From contig JAFNVE010000197.1 in NCBI GenBank assembly GCA_017379955.1, positions 1 through 11,066 on the forward strand: a DNA stretch of 11,066 nucleotides. Direction: 5' to 3'. A program made the position numbers and the translations under genes. Below, piece by piece: positions 4,262 to 11,066 of this stretch. Source of the DNA: Tidjanibacter sp. Its GTDB lineage: Bacteria; Bacteroidota; Bacteroidia; Bacteroidales; Rikenellaceae. The first letter of the stretch is position 1. Each line of letters starts with the position of its first letter. The notes beneath the pieces are model-generated. The model did no database searches. It worked only from the letters and a program-made list of their open reading frames with translations, and was not told where the DNA came from.

Positions 4262-5977
4262 ATGGCAAATTACTATAAAACAACACCCGCCCTTGCTTAC
4301 CATCTGCATCACCCTCTGATGGAGCGCATCTGTGCCCTGAAAGAGCGTGACTACCGCGACAAGGAGGAGTATGACTATGCACCCATCGACTTTGAGGATG
4401 CTATGGACTCCTACGAGAGAGTATTGGAGATTGTGGGTGAGATTTGTGGTGAGATTATTGCTCCCAATGCCGAGGGTGTCGACCACGATGGCCCGACTTT
4501 GGCCGGTGGTCGTGTAACATACGCTGCTGGTACTCAGCAGAATCTGGATGCTACTCGTCAGGCAGGACTGATGGGTATGGCTATGCCGCGTCGCTATGGC
4601 GGTCTGAACTTCCCCATTGTGCCCTATATGATGGCGGCCGATATGGTGAGCAGTGCTGATGCAGGTTTTGAGAACCTGTGGGGCTTGCAGGATTGTGCCG
4701 AGACTCTCTACGAGTTTGGCTCGGCAGAGCAGCACGAGAAGTATATCCCCCGAGTATGTGCGGGTGAGACTATGTCGATGGACCTCACTGAGCCGGATGC
4801 AGGTAGTGACTTGCAGAGTGTGATGCTTCGCGCCACTTGGAGCGAGGAGCGTGGCTGCTGGTTGCTCAATGGCGTAAAGCGATTTATCACCAATGGCGAT
4901 GCTGATATCCACTTGGTGCTTGCGCGCTCGGAGGAGGGCACTCGCGATGGTCGTGGCCTGTCGATGTTTATCTACGACAAACGTAATGGTGGCGTAACCG
5001 TGCGCCGCATTGAGAATAAGATGGGTATCAAGGGTTCGCCCACCTGCGAGTTGGTCTATAAGGATGCACCCGCCGAGTTGTGCGGCAGTCGCCGATTGGG
5101 ACTTATTAAGTATGTTATGGCGCTGATGAACGGTGCGCGCTTAGGTATTGCTGCTCAGAGTGTTGGCCTCTCGCAGAGGGCATACGACGAGGCAGTGGCA
5201 TACGCCCGCGACCGTCGCCAATTCGGTAAGGCTATCGAGCACTTTCCCGCTGTATATGATATGCTTTCGCTGATGAAGGCTAAACTTGACGCTTCGCGTA
5301 CGCTTCTCTACGAGACTTCGCGCTTTGTCGATGTATACAAGGCGCTCGATGATATCGCTCGTGAGCGTAGCCTCACTCCTGAGGAACGTGCCGAGCAGAA
5401 ACGCTACTCGCGTCTTGCCGATAGCCTCACACCGTTGGCTAAGGGTATGGGTAGCGAGTATGCCAACCAGAATACTTACGACTGCATCCAGATTCACGGT
5501 GGCTCGGGCTTTATGAAGGAGTACGCTTGCGAGCGACTCTACCGCGATGCACGCATCACCTCGATTTACGAGGGTACCACCCAGTTGCAGACCGTGGCCG
5601 CTATCCGTTACGTTACCAATGGCTTCTATGCGGAGCAGTTGCGTGGCTATGAGGCAGAGTGTGTGGGGCAGGAGTGGCAGTCGTTGAAGGCAACTCTTGC
5701 CGATATGGCGGCTCAGTATGAGGCGGCAGTTGCGAAGGTCACCGAGAGCCAGAACCAGGAACTGCTTGACTTCTGCGCTCGTCGCTTAGTGGAGATGGCT
5801 ACCGTTACCATTATGGGTCACCTCCTGGTACGCGATGCAAATGCAGTACCCGAGTTGTTTGCTCGCTCGGCTAAGGTATATGTGCGCTATGCAGCGGCTG
5901 AGGTTGCTAAGCATGTGGCTTATATCGAGAGTGTTACAGCCGATGATTTGGCTGACCACCGTGCAGTTGAAGAATAG
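4262..5977 (+). CDS. Acyl-CoA dehydrogenase, long form with C-terminal extension
   Basis: This 571-aa FAD enzyme oxidises acyl-CoA to trans-2-enoyl-CoA, or works in reverse in butyrate-type fermentation, exchanging electrons with the EtfAB encoded just upstream. The ACAD fold is clear: N-terminal helical domain, the FAD/substrate motif TEPDAGSD at residues 176-183, the arginine-containing helix segment RDRRQFGKAIEHFPAV, and IYEGTTQLQ, where E437 is at the position of the catalytic base in many ACADs. About 100 residues beyond the usual C-terminus (roughly 470-571) form an extra helical domain as in the 570-600 aa ACAD subgroup. Substrate chain length cannot be read from sequence. An EtfB-EtfA-ACAD order is known in other Bacteroidales such as Porphyromonas. 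The gene ends at a hairpin shared with the convergent regulator gene. Confidence 0.92.
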   Translation: MANYYKTTPALAYHLHHPLMERICALKERDYRDKEEYDYAPIDFEDAMDSYERVLEIVGEICGEIIAPNAEGVDHDGPTLAGGRVTYAAGTQQNLDATRQAGLMGMAMPRRYGGLNFPIVPYMMAADMVSSADAGFENLWGLQDCAETLYEFGSAEQHEKYIPRVCAGETMSMDLTEPDAGSDLQSVMLRATWSEERGCWLLNGVKRFITNGDADIHLVLARSEEGTRDGRGLSMFIYDKRNGGVTVRRIENKMGIKGSPTCELVYKDAPAELCGSRRLGLIKYVMALMNGARLGIAAQSVGLSQRAYDEAVAYARDRRQFGKAIEHFPAVYDMLSLMKAKLDASRTLLYETSRFVDVYKALDDIARERSLTPEERAEQKRYSRLADSLTPLAKGMGSEYANQNTYDCIQIHGGSGFMKEYACERLYRDARITSIYEGTTQLQTVAAIRYVTNGFYAEQLRGYEAECVGQEWQSLKATLADMAAQYEAAVAKVTESQNQELLDFCARRLVEMATVTIMGHLLVRDANAVPELFARSAKVYVRYAAAEVAKHVAYIESVTADDLADHRAVEE

Positions 5978-6022
5978 AAAAAGAAATTACACAACCATTT
6001 TTAAGGCATAAATTAACCAGAG

Positions 6023-6056
6023 ACGAAGGGAGATGCTGTGAAGCACCTCCCTTCGT
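6023..6056. terminator. Hairpin between convergent genes (terminates the etf-ACAD operon)
   Basis: A 15-position stem (6023-6037 with 6042-6056) has one A-C mismatch and a GTGA loop. On the plus strand it is followed by TCATTTTAT, a weak T-rich tail. On the minus strand the sequence after the stem is less T-rich, so it is better for the plus-strand operon but may stall both transcripts. Confidence 0.7.
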
Positions 6057-6078
6057 TCATTTTATCTATTCTTGTTGA

Positions 6079-6960
6079 TTACTCCTCTTCGGCAGTGGCC
6101 TCCTTGTTCTTCTCGATGGTGGCTATAAACTGCTCGCAGTAGCTCTTCGATACGGGAATCGGGCGGATTGAGGCGTGGTCGAGAACTACAAATGTGTTGC
6201 CACGCTCGTTGCGCAAGAGTTTGATTTTCGTAATGTTAACCAGATAAGAGCGGTGGCAGCGATACATAGGAGTATCGGCACACATCTCCTCCACAGCCTT
6301 TGTGCGGGCGCGGAGCATATAGTTGTTTAGTTTGCCGTCGCTCTCGTAGTATACCTTTACATAGTTGTCCTGCGACTCCATATAGTAGAGCGATGAAGCA
6401 CCCACCGAGAGTTTCAGGTTACCGTTGTAGTCGTAGAGGTTGACCAGGTGGTCTGCGCTCTCGTGTCGTGCGTGGCGGCGTGTGATAGCGGCAGCAAGTT
6501 CCTCCTTCTTGGTTTGGAGTTCCGCATACAATATAATAATGGTATAGGGAATAGCGAGAATAAGTGCTACACAGAATACAGCACGCAAGAGCAGTGGCCC
6601 GAACTTAACCTCGATAGGCAACTCAGGCAGGATAATCAATGCAGTGTAGAGCAGATAGAAGAGTGCAATCACAACAGCCTCACCACCAAGCCATAGGAGG
6701 TATTGGGGCATAGCAATTATGTTGCGTTTCTTCTGAACATAGGCAATGAGTGTTTTGCTGATTGCAAGCAGAACGATTGCTACGGCATAAAATACAATGG
6801 TGTTGAGTGCTGTCTTAGGTGAATTGAAACCAAACCACGCTGTGCCGGTAAATGGTGTGTATATCACCATAAACAGCATCGAGAAGATAGTTACGAAGAC
6901 TATCGATGACCACAGATATCTACGGCTAAATAGATATTTTGGAACTTCATTTTTTCTCAT
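6079..6960 (-). CDS. Membrane-anchored LytTR-family transcriptional regulator
   Basis: This 293-aa protein has four predicted membrane helices at about residues 17-35, 51-73, 90-111 and 123-146, then a charged helical linker (147-170, AELQTKKEELAAA). A LytTR DNA-binding domain follows at about 180-285 (LYYMESQDNYVKVYY, then MYRCHRSYLVNITKI). LytTR domains bind direct repeats with a beta-sheet fold; membrane-anchored versions without a receiver domain are common in Bacteroidetes and probably sense an envelope signal directly. No histidine kinase or response-regulator partner is in the window. It is divergent from fabH over a 208-bp gap and convergent with the ACAD gene. Control of the fab genes is possible from position but not shown. 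The ATG at 6960 (complement) gives a normal N-terminus before helix 1. Confidence 0.87.
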   Translation of the reverse strand: MRKNEVPKYLFSRRYLWSSIVFVTIFSMLFMVIYTPFTGTAWFGFNSPKTALNTIVFYAVAIVLLAISKTLIAYVQKKRNIIAMPQYLLWLGGEAVVIALFYLLYTALIILPELPIEVKFGPLLLRAVFCVALILAIPYTIIILYAELQTKKEELAAAITRRHARHESADHLVNLYDYNGNLKLSVGASSLYYMESQDNYVKVYYESDGKLNNYMLRARTKAVEEMCADTPMYRCHRSYLVNITKIKLLRNERGNTFVVLDHASIRPIPVSKSYCEQFIATIEKNKEATAEEE

Positions 6961-6985
6961 TGGGTTAACGCTTTGTTTGACATAG

Positions 6986-7016
6986 CAAAATTGCTAAAAT
7001 TGTTGTAGAATTCCAA
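6986..7016 (-). promoter_or_regulatory. Candidate promoter for the LytTR regulator gene
   Basis: On the minus strand TTGG (7016-7013), a 19-bp spacer and CAATTTTG (6993-6986) fit TTTG/TAnnTTTG with one mismatch in each box. The -7 box overlaps a small inverted repeat, AGCAA-AA-TTGCT (6984-6995), which could be an operator. Confidence 0.35.
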
Positions 7017-7098
7017 TAGTTTCACCACAAAAAACGCCACTTTCGCCACCGAGCCCCCTCGTTTGCCACATTTGGAGAGGATAAAAAATGAGGGTTAG

Positions 7099-7106
7099 TA
7101 CATTTG
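7099..7106 (+). promoter_or_regulatory. TACATTTG, candidate -7 box for the fab operon
   Basis: This is an exact TAnnTTTG match 62 bases before the fabH ATG. A TTTG at 7071-7074 lies 24 bp upstream, somewhat longer than the usual spacer of about 19-21 bp, so only the -7 box is convincing. Confidence 0.45.
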
Positions 7107-7168
7107 CAAAGTCCTCTGAGAGCTGTTTTGGAGGTAGTTTTTATGATATAATTTAAATGTAAAAGCGT

Positions 7169-8122
7169 ATGAAAATTATTGGAACCGGCAGGGCGCATCC
7201 CGCCTTTACGCTCACCAATTCGATGCTTGAAGAGATTCTCGATACAAGCAACGATTGGATTGTGGAACGTACGGGAATCACCCAACGTCAGATTATCACC
7301 AACGAAAAGTTGGAGGATTTGGCAGCCGAAGCGGCACGCAAAGCGCTCGATGATGCTGGCCTATCGCCACGCGACATTGACCTTCTGATTTGCTCCAATG
7401 TGGTCAATGAGTATGCTACTCCCTCACTCGGTTGTGTGGTTGAGGGGTTGATTGGCGCAGAGTGTCCTACCTATGATATAAATGCAGCCTGCTCGGGTTT
7501 TGTCTATGCTCTGAGTATGGCCGAGGCCTATCTCCGCTCTGGGATGTTCCGCCGAATCCTTGTCCTCTGCGCCGAGGAGCCTACTCGTATGGTGAGTTGG
7601 CAGGATCGCTCCACTTGTGTTCTCTTTGGCGATGCGGCAGGTGCTGTGGTTGTTACTGCGGGCGATGAGTTGAAGGCTATCCGTATCACTGCAACCCCCA
7701 AGCGCGATGTGTTGCGCTATGAGCGTATGTTGCAGCCCACACCATATATTACCAAGGATGAAAACGATGTGCCTCTTGTGATGAATGGTCGCGAGGTCTT
7801 CAAGACAGCCGTTACCTCCTCGATTGCCGATGTGGAGGGTGTGTTGCGTGATGCAGGGGTGGATAAGGATGAAGTGAAGTATTACATCCTCCATCAGGCC
7901 AATGTCCGCATTATTGAGGCTATCCGTGAACATTTCAAACAGCCTGTGGAGAAGTTCCCGCGCAATGTAGATAGGTTTGGCAATACTTCATCGGCAAGTA
8001 TTCCCGTAATGCTCGACGAGATGAGTCATCAGGGCTGTTTTAAGCGTGGCGATAAATTGGTACTGAGTGCCTTTGGCGCAGGATTTACCACCGCTGCCTG
8101 CGTGATTGAGTGGGCAAAATAG
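7169..8122 (+). CDS. fabH: 3-oxoacyl-ACP synthase III (KAS III)
   Basis: FabH starts fatty-acid synthesis by condensing an acyl-CoA primer with malonyl-ACP. The 317-aa length is typical. The thiolase-fold catalytic triad is complete: C108 in NAACSGF, H242 in LHQANVRIIEA and N272 in FGNTSSASIP. The N-terminal half carries SNDWIVERTGI and the second half GREVFKTAV and SAFGAGFTTAA, all typical of FabH. The ATG at 7169 gives MKIIGTG, a normal family start. It is the first gene of a four-gene fab cluster, 36 bases before fabF. Primer preference (acetyl or branched) cannot be read from the sequence. In many genomes fabH sits beside rpmF/plsX; here it is grouped with elongation genes instead. Confidence 0.95.
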   Translation: MKIIGTGRAHPAFTLTNSMLEEILDTSNDWIVERTGITQRQIITNEKLEDLAAEAARKALDDAGLSPRDIDLLICSNVVNEYATPSLGCVVEGLIGAECPTYDINAACSGFVYALSMAEAYLRSGMFRRILVLCAEEPTRMVSWQDRSTCVLFGDAAGAVVVTAGDELKAIRITATPKRDVLRYERMLQPTPYITKDENDVPLVMNGREVFKTAVTSSIADVEGVLRDAGVDKDEVKYYILHQANVRIIEAIREHFKQPVEKFPRNVDRFGNTSSASIPVMLDEMSHQGCFKRGDKLVLSAFGAGFTTAACVIEWAK

Positions 8123-8158
8123 GGTAGGAGTGTGATTGAAAATAATAAAGCAAAAGAT

Positions 8159-9409
8159 ATGAAAGAGAGAAGAGTTGTGATTACCGGTATGGGTGTTGTG
8201 TCGCCCATAGGCAATAGCGTAGATGAGTTCTGGCAACACCTCACCGAGGGCTATTGCGGTATTGACTATATTAAAGGTTACGATGATACACCTCTCCCCG
8301 TGCGTCTTGCGGGTCAGATTCGCGACTTCGACCCCAAGAAGTGGGGCGTAGATGCAGGTAGTATCCGTCGTAGCGACACCTACTGCCAATATGCTATGGT
8401 TGCCGCTATTCAGGCGATGGAGCAGTGTGGCTTGGAGAGTGGCGCGAATATCGCTCCTGAGCGATTGGGTGTATATATCGGCTCGGGTATTGGTGGTATT
8501 GGTACATTTGTAAACGAGTCGTCCAAGTTGTTGGAGGAGGGCGCAGAGCGCATTTCGCCCCTCTTTATCCCTATGATGATTTCCAATATTGCCGCAGGCA
8601 ATGTGGCTATCCGTTTCAATGCACAAGGCCCCTGTCTGCCCGTGGTGACTGCTTGTGCAACAGGTACTCACGCGGCTGGCGAGGCATATCGTGCTATCCG
8701 CTATGGCTATGCTGATGCTATCATCACCGGTGGTGCAGAGGCGGCTGTCCACCCCATAGCCATTGGCGGTTTTGCCAATAGCAAGGCACTCTCGCGTAGC
8801 GAGAAACCCGATGAGGCCTCACTGCCCTTCGATGCAAAGCGTGGTGGCTTTGTTATCGCAGAGGGTGCTGGTATTTTGGTGATGGAGGAGTACGAGCACG
8901 CTGTGGCACGTGGCGCGACAATCTATGCCGAGGTGTGCGGCTATGGCAATAGTTGCGATGCCCACCACTACACAGCACCTCGCCCCGATGGCTCGGCTGC
9001 GGCACGCGCTATACGCCTGTCGCTCGACGAGGCGGGCTATACCCCTCACGACACTTTATATATTAACGCGCACGGTACCGGAACTCCACTCAACGACAAG
9101 TCCGAGACTGCGGCTATCAAGTTGGCGTTGGGTGAGAAGGAGGCTCGCAGAGCGGTGATTAGTTCCACCAAGTCGATGACGGGGCATATGCTCGGTGCGG
9201 CAGGTGGTGTTGAACTTATCGCCTCGGCTCTGGCTCTCCAAACGGGAGTTGTGCCCCCTACAATCGGCCTGACAACTCCCGACCCCGAGTGCGATCTCGA
9301 CTACACGCCTCTCCGTGCAAGAGAGGTTAATCCTACCGTTGCTATATCCAACTCGTTGGGCTTTGGTGGCCATAATGCTGCGGTGGCGTTGCGTAAGTTT
9401 GTAAAATAA
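8159..9409 (+). CDS. fabF: 3-oxoacyl-ACP synthase II (KAS II)
   Basis: FabF performs the elongating Claisen condensation of acyl-ACP with malonyl-ACP. From ATG 8159 the protein is 416 aa, the usual length, and begins MKERRVVITGMGVVSPIGN. An in-frame GTG at 8132 would add nine residues of non-family sequence and is less likely. The Cys-His-His triad is complete: C166 in VTACATGTHAAGEA, H305 in NAHGTGTPLND and H343 in SMTGHMLGAAGG. The segments SIRRSDTYCQYAM and ISPLFIPMMISNIAAGN remind me more of Firmicutes-type FabF than of the common Bacteroidetes housekeeping FabF; this is from memory, not a comparison. No acpP gene is adjacent, although acpP-fabF is a frequent pair elsewhere, so a second fabF copy in the genome is possible. 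Confidence 0.94.
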   Translation: MKERRVVITGMGVVSPIGNSVDEFWQHLTEGYCGIDYIKGYDDTPLPVRLAGQIRDFDPKKWGVDAGSIRRSDTYCQYAMVAAIQAMEQCGLESGANIAPERLGVYIGSGIGGIGTFVNESSKLLEEGAERISPLFIPMMISNIAAGNVAIRFNAQGPCLPVVTACATGTHAAGEAYRAIRYGYADAIITGGAEAAVHPIAIGGFANSKALSRSEKPDEASLPFDAKRGGFVIAEGAGILVMEEYEHAVARGATIYAEVCGYGNSCDAHHYTAPRPDGSAAARAIRLSLDEAGYTPHDTLYINAHGTGTPLNDKSETAAIKLALGEKEARRAVISSTKSMTGHMLGAAGGVELIASALALQTGVVPPTIGLTTPDPECDLDYTPLRAREVNPTVAISNSLGFGGHNAAVALRKFVK

Positions 9410-9425
9410 TTAATACCTTTGAGAT

Positions 9426-9857
9426 ATGAACAGAGAAGAGATTAAGAACTATATCCCTCATCGCGAGCCAATGCTCCTGGTCGATGAGTTGGAGTTTGAT
9501 GGCGACTATGCCAATTCAAAATACTATGTTCGTGGCGACGAGTTTTTCCTCCAAGGCCACTTCCCCGGACACCCCACCGTGCCTGGCGTTATCCTCTGCG
9601 AGATGATGGGGCAGGGGTGCGCACTCCTTGTGGGTGAGGAACTTAAAGGCAATACCCCCTTCTTTGCGGGTCTGGACCAGATTAAGTTCAAGAACTCCGT
9701 TCATCCGGGCGATACCGTGTGTGTGCGTGCGCGTATTGCCAACCGCCGCGCCAATGTCTTCTTCATCGAAGCGGTGGCTAAGGTGGACGATAAGGTGTGT
9801 TGCGAAGGCAAACTCTCGTTTATCCTTGTGCCCAACGAGAAGTTGCAATCGAAATAA
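9426..9857 (+). CDS. fabZ: 3-hydroxyacyl-ACP dehydratase
   Basis: FabZ removes water from 3-hydroxyacyl-ACP to give trans-2-enoyl-ACP. This 143-aa protein is a single hot-dog domain of typical length. The opening IPHREPMLLVDE and the active-site segment GHFPGHPTVPGVILCE are diagnostic: H45 and E59 lie 14 residues apart, as in the E. coli pair H54/E68. Later, FAGLDQIKFKNSVHPGD matches the family core strand. It starts 16 bases after fabF and ends 39 bases before fabG. A TACCTTTG box at 9414-9421 sits only 4 bases before this ATG, too close to drive it. The family also includes specialised dehydratases of polyene pathways, but the neighbours fit ordinary fatty-acid synthesis. Confidence 0.94.
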   Translation: MNREEIKNYIPHREPMLLVDELEFDGDYANSKYYVRGDEFFLQGHFPGHPTVPGVILCEMMGQGCALLVGEELKGNTPFFAGLDQIKFKNSVHPGDTVCVRARIANRRANVFFIEAVAKVDDKVCCEGKLSFILVPNEKLQSK

Positions 9858-9872
9858 AAAGTATTACCTTTG
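9843..9872 (+). promoter_or_regulatory. Candidate internal promoter for fabG
   Basis: TTG (9843-9845), a 19-bp spacer and TACCTTTG (9865-9872) match the Bacteroidetes TTTG/TAnnTTTG promoter well. Expected initiation is near 9879, about 18 bases before the fabG ATG. The -33 part lies inside the end of fabZ. fabG may therefore be made both from the operon and on its own. Confidence 0.5.
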
Positions 9873-9896
9873 TGGAAACTAATAATCTGAATTGAT

Positions 9897-10643
9897 ATGG
9901 GAATGCTTAGTGGAAAAGTGGCAGTCGTAACAGGTGCTGCCCGCGGAATCGGTAAGGCGATTGCGCTCAAATATGCAAGTGAGGGTGCTGATGTGGCCTT
10001 CACCGACTTGGTGATTGATGAGAATGCTCAGGCTACCGAGAAGGAGATTGCTGCATTCGGCGTGCGCGTGAAAGGCTACGCCTCGAACGCTGCCAACTAT
10101 GACGAGACACACGCTGTGGTGGCTGAGATTATGAAGGACTTCGGTCGTATAGATATTTTGGTGAACAATGCAGGTATCACTCGCGATGGCCTGATGATGC
10201 GTATGGACGAGAAACAGTGGGATATGGTACTCACCGTAAACCTCAAATCGGCCTTCAACTTCATCCACGCCGTGACTCCTATTATGGCGCGTCAGCGTGG
10301 CGGTAGCATTATCAATATGTCCTCCGTGGTGGGCGTATCGGGCAACGCAGGTCAGTGCAACTACTCGGCCTCGAAAGCCGGTATGATTGGCCTCGCTAAG
10401 AGTATCGCTAAGGAGATGGGCCCCCGCGGTATCCGCGCTAACTGTATTGCTCCCGGCTTTATCATTACCGAGATGACAGGCCAACTCTCCGACGAGGTGC
10501 GCGAGGGTTGGATGAAGACTATCCCCCTGCGTCGTGGCGGTACTCCCGAGGATGTTGCCAACGTGGCACTCTTCCTCGCCAGCGACCTTTCTTCGTATGT
10601 TAGCGGACAGGTTATACATTGTTGTGGCGCAATGAACTGCTAA
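9897..10643 (+). CDS. fabG: 3-oxoacyl-ACP reductase
   Basis: FabG is the NADPH-dependent ketoreductase of fatty-acid synthesis, a short-chain dehydrogenase/reductase. The 248-aa protein has the cofactor motif TGAARGIG near residues 13-20, NNAG near residue 90, and the catalytic S143-Y156-K160 (MSSVVG; YSASK) at family spacing. KSAFNFIHA and IAPGFIITEMT are also standard. ATG 9897 is used here; the in-frame ATG at 9903 would shorten it by two residues and cannot be excluded. The C-terminal tail reads GQVIHCCGAMNC where the family usually has a VDGG motif, a small but visible departure. It is the last gene of the fab cluster; the second composite repeat starts at its stop codon and probably supplies its terminator. 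Confidence 0.95.
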   Translation: MGMLSGKVAVVTGAARGIGKAIALKYASEGADVAFTDLVIDENAQATEKEIAAFGVRVKGYASNAANYDETHAVVAEIMKDFGRIDILVNNAGITRDGLMMRMDEKQWDMVLTVNLKSAFNFIHAVTPIMARQRGGSIINMSSVVGVSGNAGQCNYSASKAGMIGLAKSIAKEMGPRGIRANCIAPGFIITEMTGQLSDEVREGWMKTIPLRRGGTPEDVANVALFLASDLSSYVSGQVIHCCGAMNC

Positions 10644-10770
10644 AAAAAAGCCGTATAATTGGTGAATTTGGTGTTGGGCTGGCTTCCGAGATTGCTTACA
10701 TACTTCAAGTATGCGCGCAACCTCAGAAACCAGCCCGCCTAAAATTCCCTCAATTCTACGACTTTTTTTT
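10642..10770. repeat. Module A: large variable-arm hairpin, copy 2
   Basis: Arms 10676-10695 and 10717-10736 pair at 17 of 20 positions. All three mismatches are C-A or A-C (C10683-A10729, C10687-A10725, A10691-C10721). The apex is TTACATAC-TTCAA-GTATGCGC, with the 5-bp CATAC/GTATG stem and a loop different from copy 1. Transcribed from the minus strand, all 20 arm positions would pair, three of them as G-U. Outer A8-GCCGTA faces TACGAC-T8 as in copy 1. Confidence 0.8.
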
Positions 10771-10862
10771 GGTGGTGGGGTTAAATAGAAAAGCGTCTGT
10801 GACGCCTTCGCGGCTCCCCAAATCCCTCCGCCTAAAAATAGCTCAATTCTACGACTTTTTTT
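10771..10862. repeat. Module B: nested hairpin, copy 2
   Basis: GGGGTT (10777-10782) pairs with the AATCCC segment ending at 10826 using one G-T wobble. It encloses AAATAGAAAA and the hairpin GCGTC-TGT-GACGC (10793-10805). The tail (CCTAAAA, then ATTCTACGAC plus a T-run) again resembles the end of module A. Confidence 0.7.
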
Positions 10863-10863
10863 A

Positions 10864-10891
10864 ATTCAAAATTCAAAATTCAAGATTCAAA
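10864..10891. repeat. Four ATTCAAR 7-bp tandem units, copy 2
   Basis: Units at 10864, 10871, 10878 and 10885 read ATTCAA followed by A, A, G, A. The G-variant unit is third here but second in copy 1, consistent with unit shuffling or independent mutation. Confidence 0.72.
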
Positions 10892-10897
10892 ATAGAT

Positions 10898-10937
10898 AAA
10901 AACTGAGAGTAGTATCGAACTACTCTCAGTTTTTTTT
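10898..10937 (+). terminator. Intrinsic terminator, module D, copy 2
   Basis: A perfect 12-bp stem (10902-10913 with 10919-10930) has loop ATCGA, four flanking As and a T-run 10930-10937. Compared with copy 1, C1931-G1959 is replaced by A10902-T10930 and G1940-C1950 by A10911-T10921; both changes keep pairing. It probably terminates fabG transcripts. Confidence 0.9.
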
Positions 10938-10940
10938 GAT

Positions 10941-11048
10941 AGGGCTGATAGGGCTGATAGGAGTAATAGGGAGTTGAGGAGAAATGAAGAGAAGTAAAGA
11001 GAGTATAGGGAGATTAAGGAGATTAAGGAGATTAAGGAGATTAAGGAT
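10941..11048. repeat. Degenerate 9-bp minisatellite, about 12 units
   Basis: A 9-bp phase runs from 10941 to 11048: AGGGCTGAT twice, then AGGAGTAAT, AGGGAGTTG, AGGAGAAAT, three looser purine-rich units, then ATTAAGGAG three times and ATTAAGGAT. The phase appears to continue through the terminal TATCCCTAC and TCTCCCTAA. Exact units occur at both ends of the array, with diverged ones between. Confidence 0.85.
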
Positions 11049-11066
11049 TATCCCTACTCTCCCTAA

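Larger units (their letters stand above)
10644..11066. repeat. Composite intergenic repeat, copy 2 (reaches window end)
   Basis: Same module order as 1676-2040: A 10642-10770, B 10771-10862, C 10864-10891, D 10898-10937, E 10941-11048, F to 11066. The first 29 nt after the A-run (10650-10678) are identical to copy 1. The arms of the large hairpin are mostly different but still pair. It is longer than copy 1 because the 9-bp array has about 12 units rather than five. It follows the fabG stop codon directly, just as copy 1 follows rpoD. It ends TCCCTAA exactly at the last base, so its right border cannot be confirmed. Confidence 0.88.

Noticed and set aside
8132..8158. GTG start for FabF at 8132
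   Set aside because: It would add MIENNKAKD, which is not family sequence; the ATG at 8159 gives the normal FabF start.
9414..9421. TACCTTTG as a promoter for fabZ
   Set aside because: It ends 4 bases before the fabZ ATG, so transcription would start at or after the start codon. It is probably a chance match or serves nothing in this position.

Overview
The window looks like chromosomal DNA from a Bacteroidales bacterium, probably of the gut and possibly Alistipes/Rikenellaceae-like. Three things suggest this: a short (286 aa) primary sigma factor without region 1.1, several TAnnTTTG boxes (the Bacteroidetes -7 promoter element), and mostly Bacteroidetes-style proteins. The genus is an inference from remembered protein features, not a search result.

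Layout. Bases 1-612 are the 3' end of an HtrA/DegP-type periplasmic protease gene (two PDZ domains), followed by a terminator and the primary sigma factor gene rpoD (815-1675). Bases 1676-2040 hold a composite non-coding repeat, and 2041-2344 a leader with a related hairpin and two promoter boxes. Then comes a tight operon, etfB-etfA-acyl-CoA dehydrogenase (2345-5977), whose products pass electrons between acyl-CoA and an electron-transferring flavoprotein. It ends at a hairpin shared with a convergent gene for a four-helix membrane LytTR regulator (6079-6960, minus strand). Divergent from that regulator is a fatty-acid synthesis cluster, fabH-fabF-fabZ-fabG (7169-10643), which supplies initiation, condensation, dehydration and ketoreduction but contains no acpP, fabD or enoyl reductase. 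Directly after the fabG stop codon a second copy of the composite repeat runs to the end of the window.

The most interesting content is that repeat (1676-2040 and 10644-11066). Both copies start at the stop codon of the upstream gene and have the same module order: (A) a large hairpin with near-invariant flanks and loop but strongly different arm sequences that still pair; (B) a smaller nested hairpin with a GnGTC-TGY-GACnC core; (C) four 7-bp ATTCAAR units; (D) a perfect T-tailed terminator; (E) a purine-rich 9-bp minisatellite with a different unit in each copy; (F) a TCCCTA-type end. Modules A and D show compensatory base-pair changes. In module A nearly all arm mismatches are C-A on the plus strand, which become G-U wobble pairs in a minus-strand transcript, so a structured RNA read from the minus strand is a real possibility. 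I do not recognise this element as a named family.
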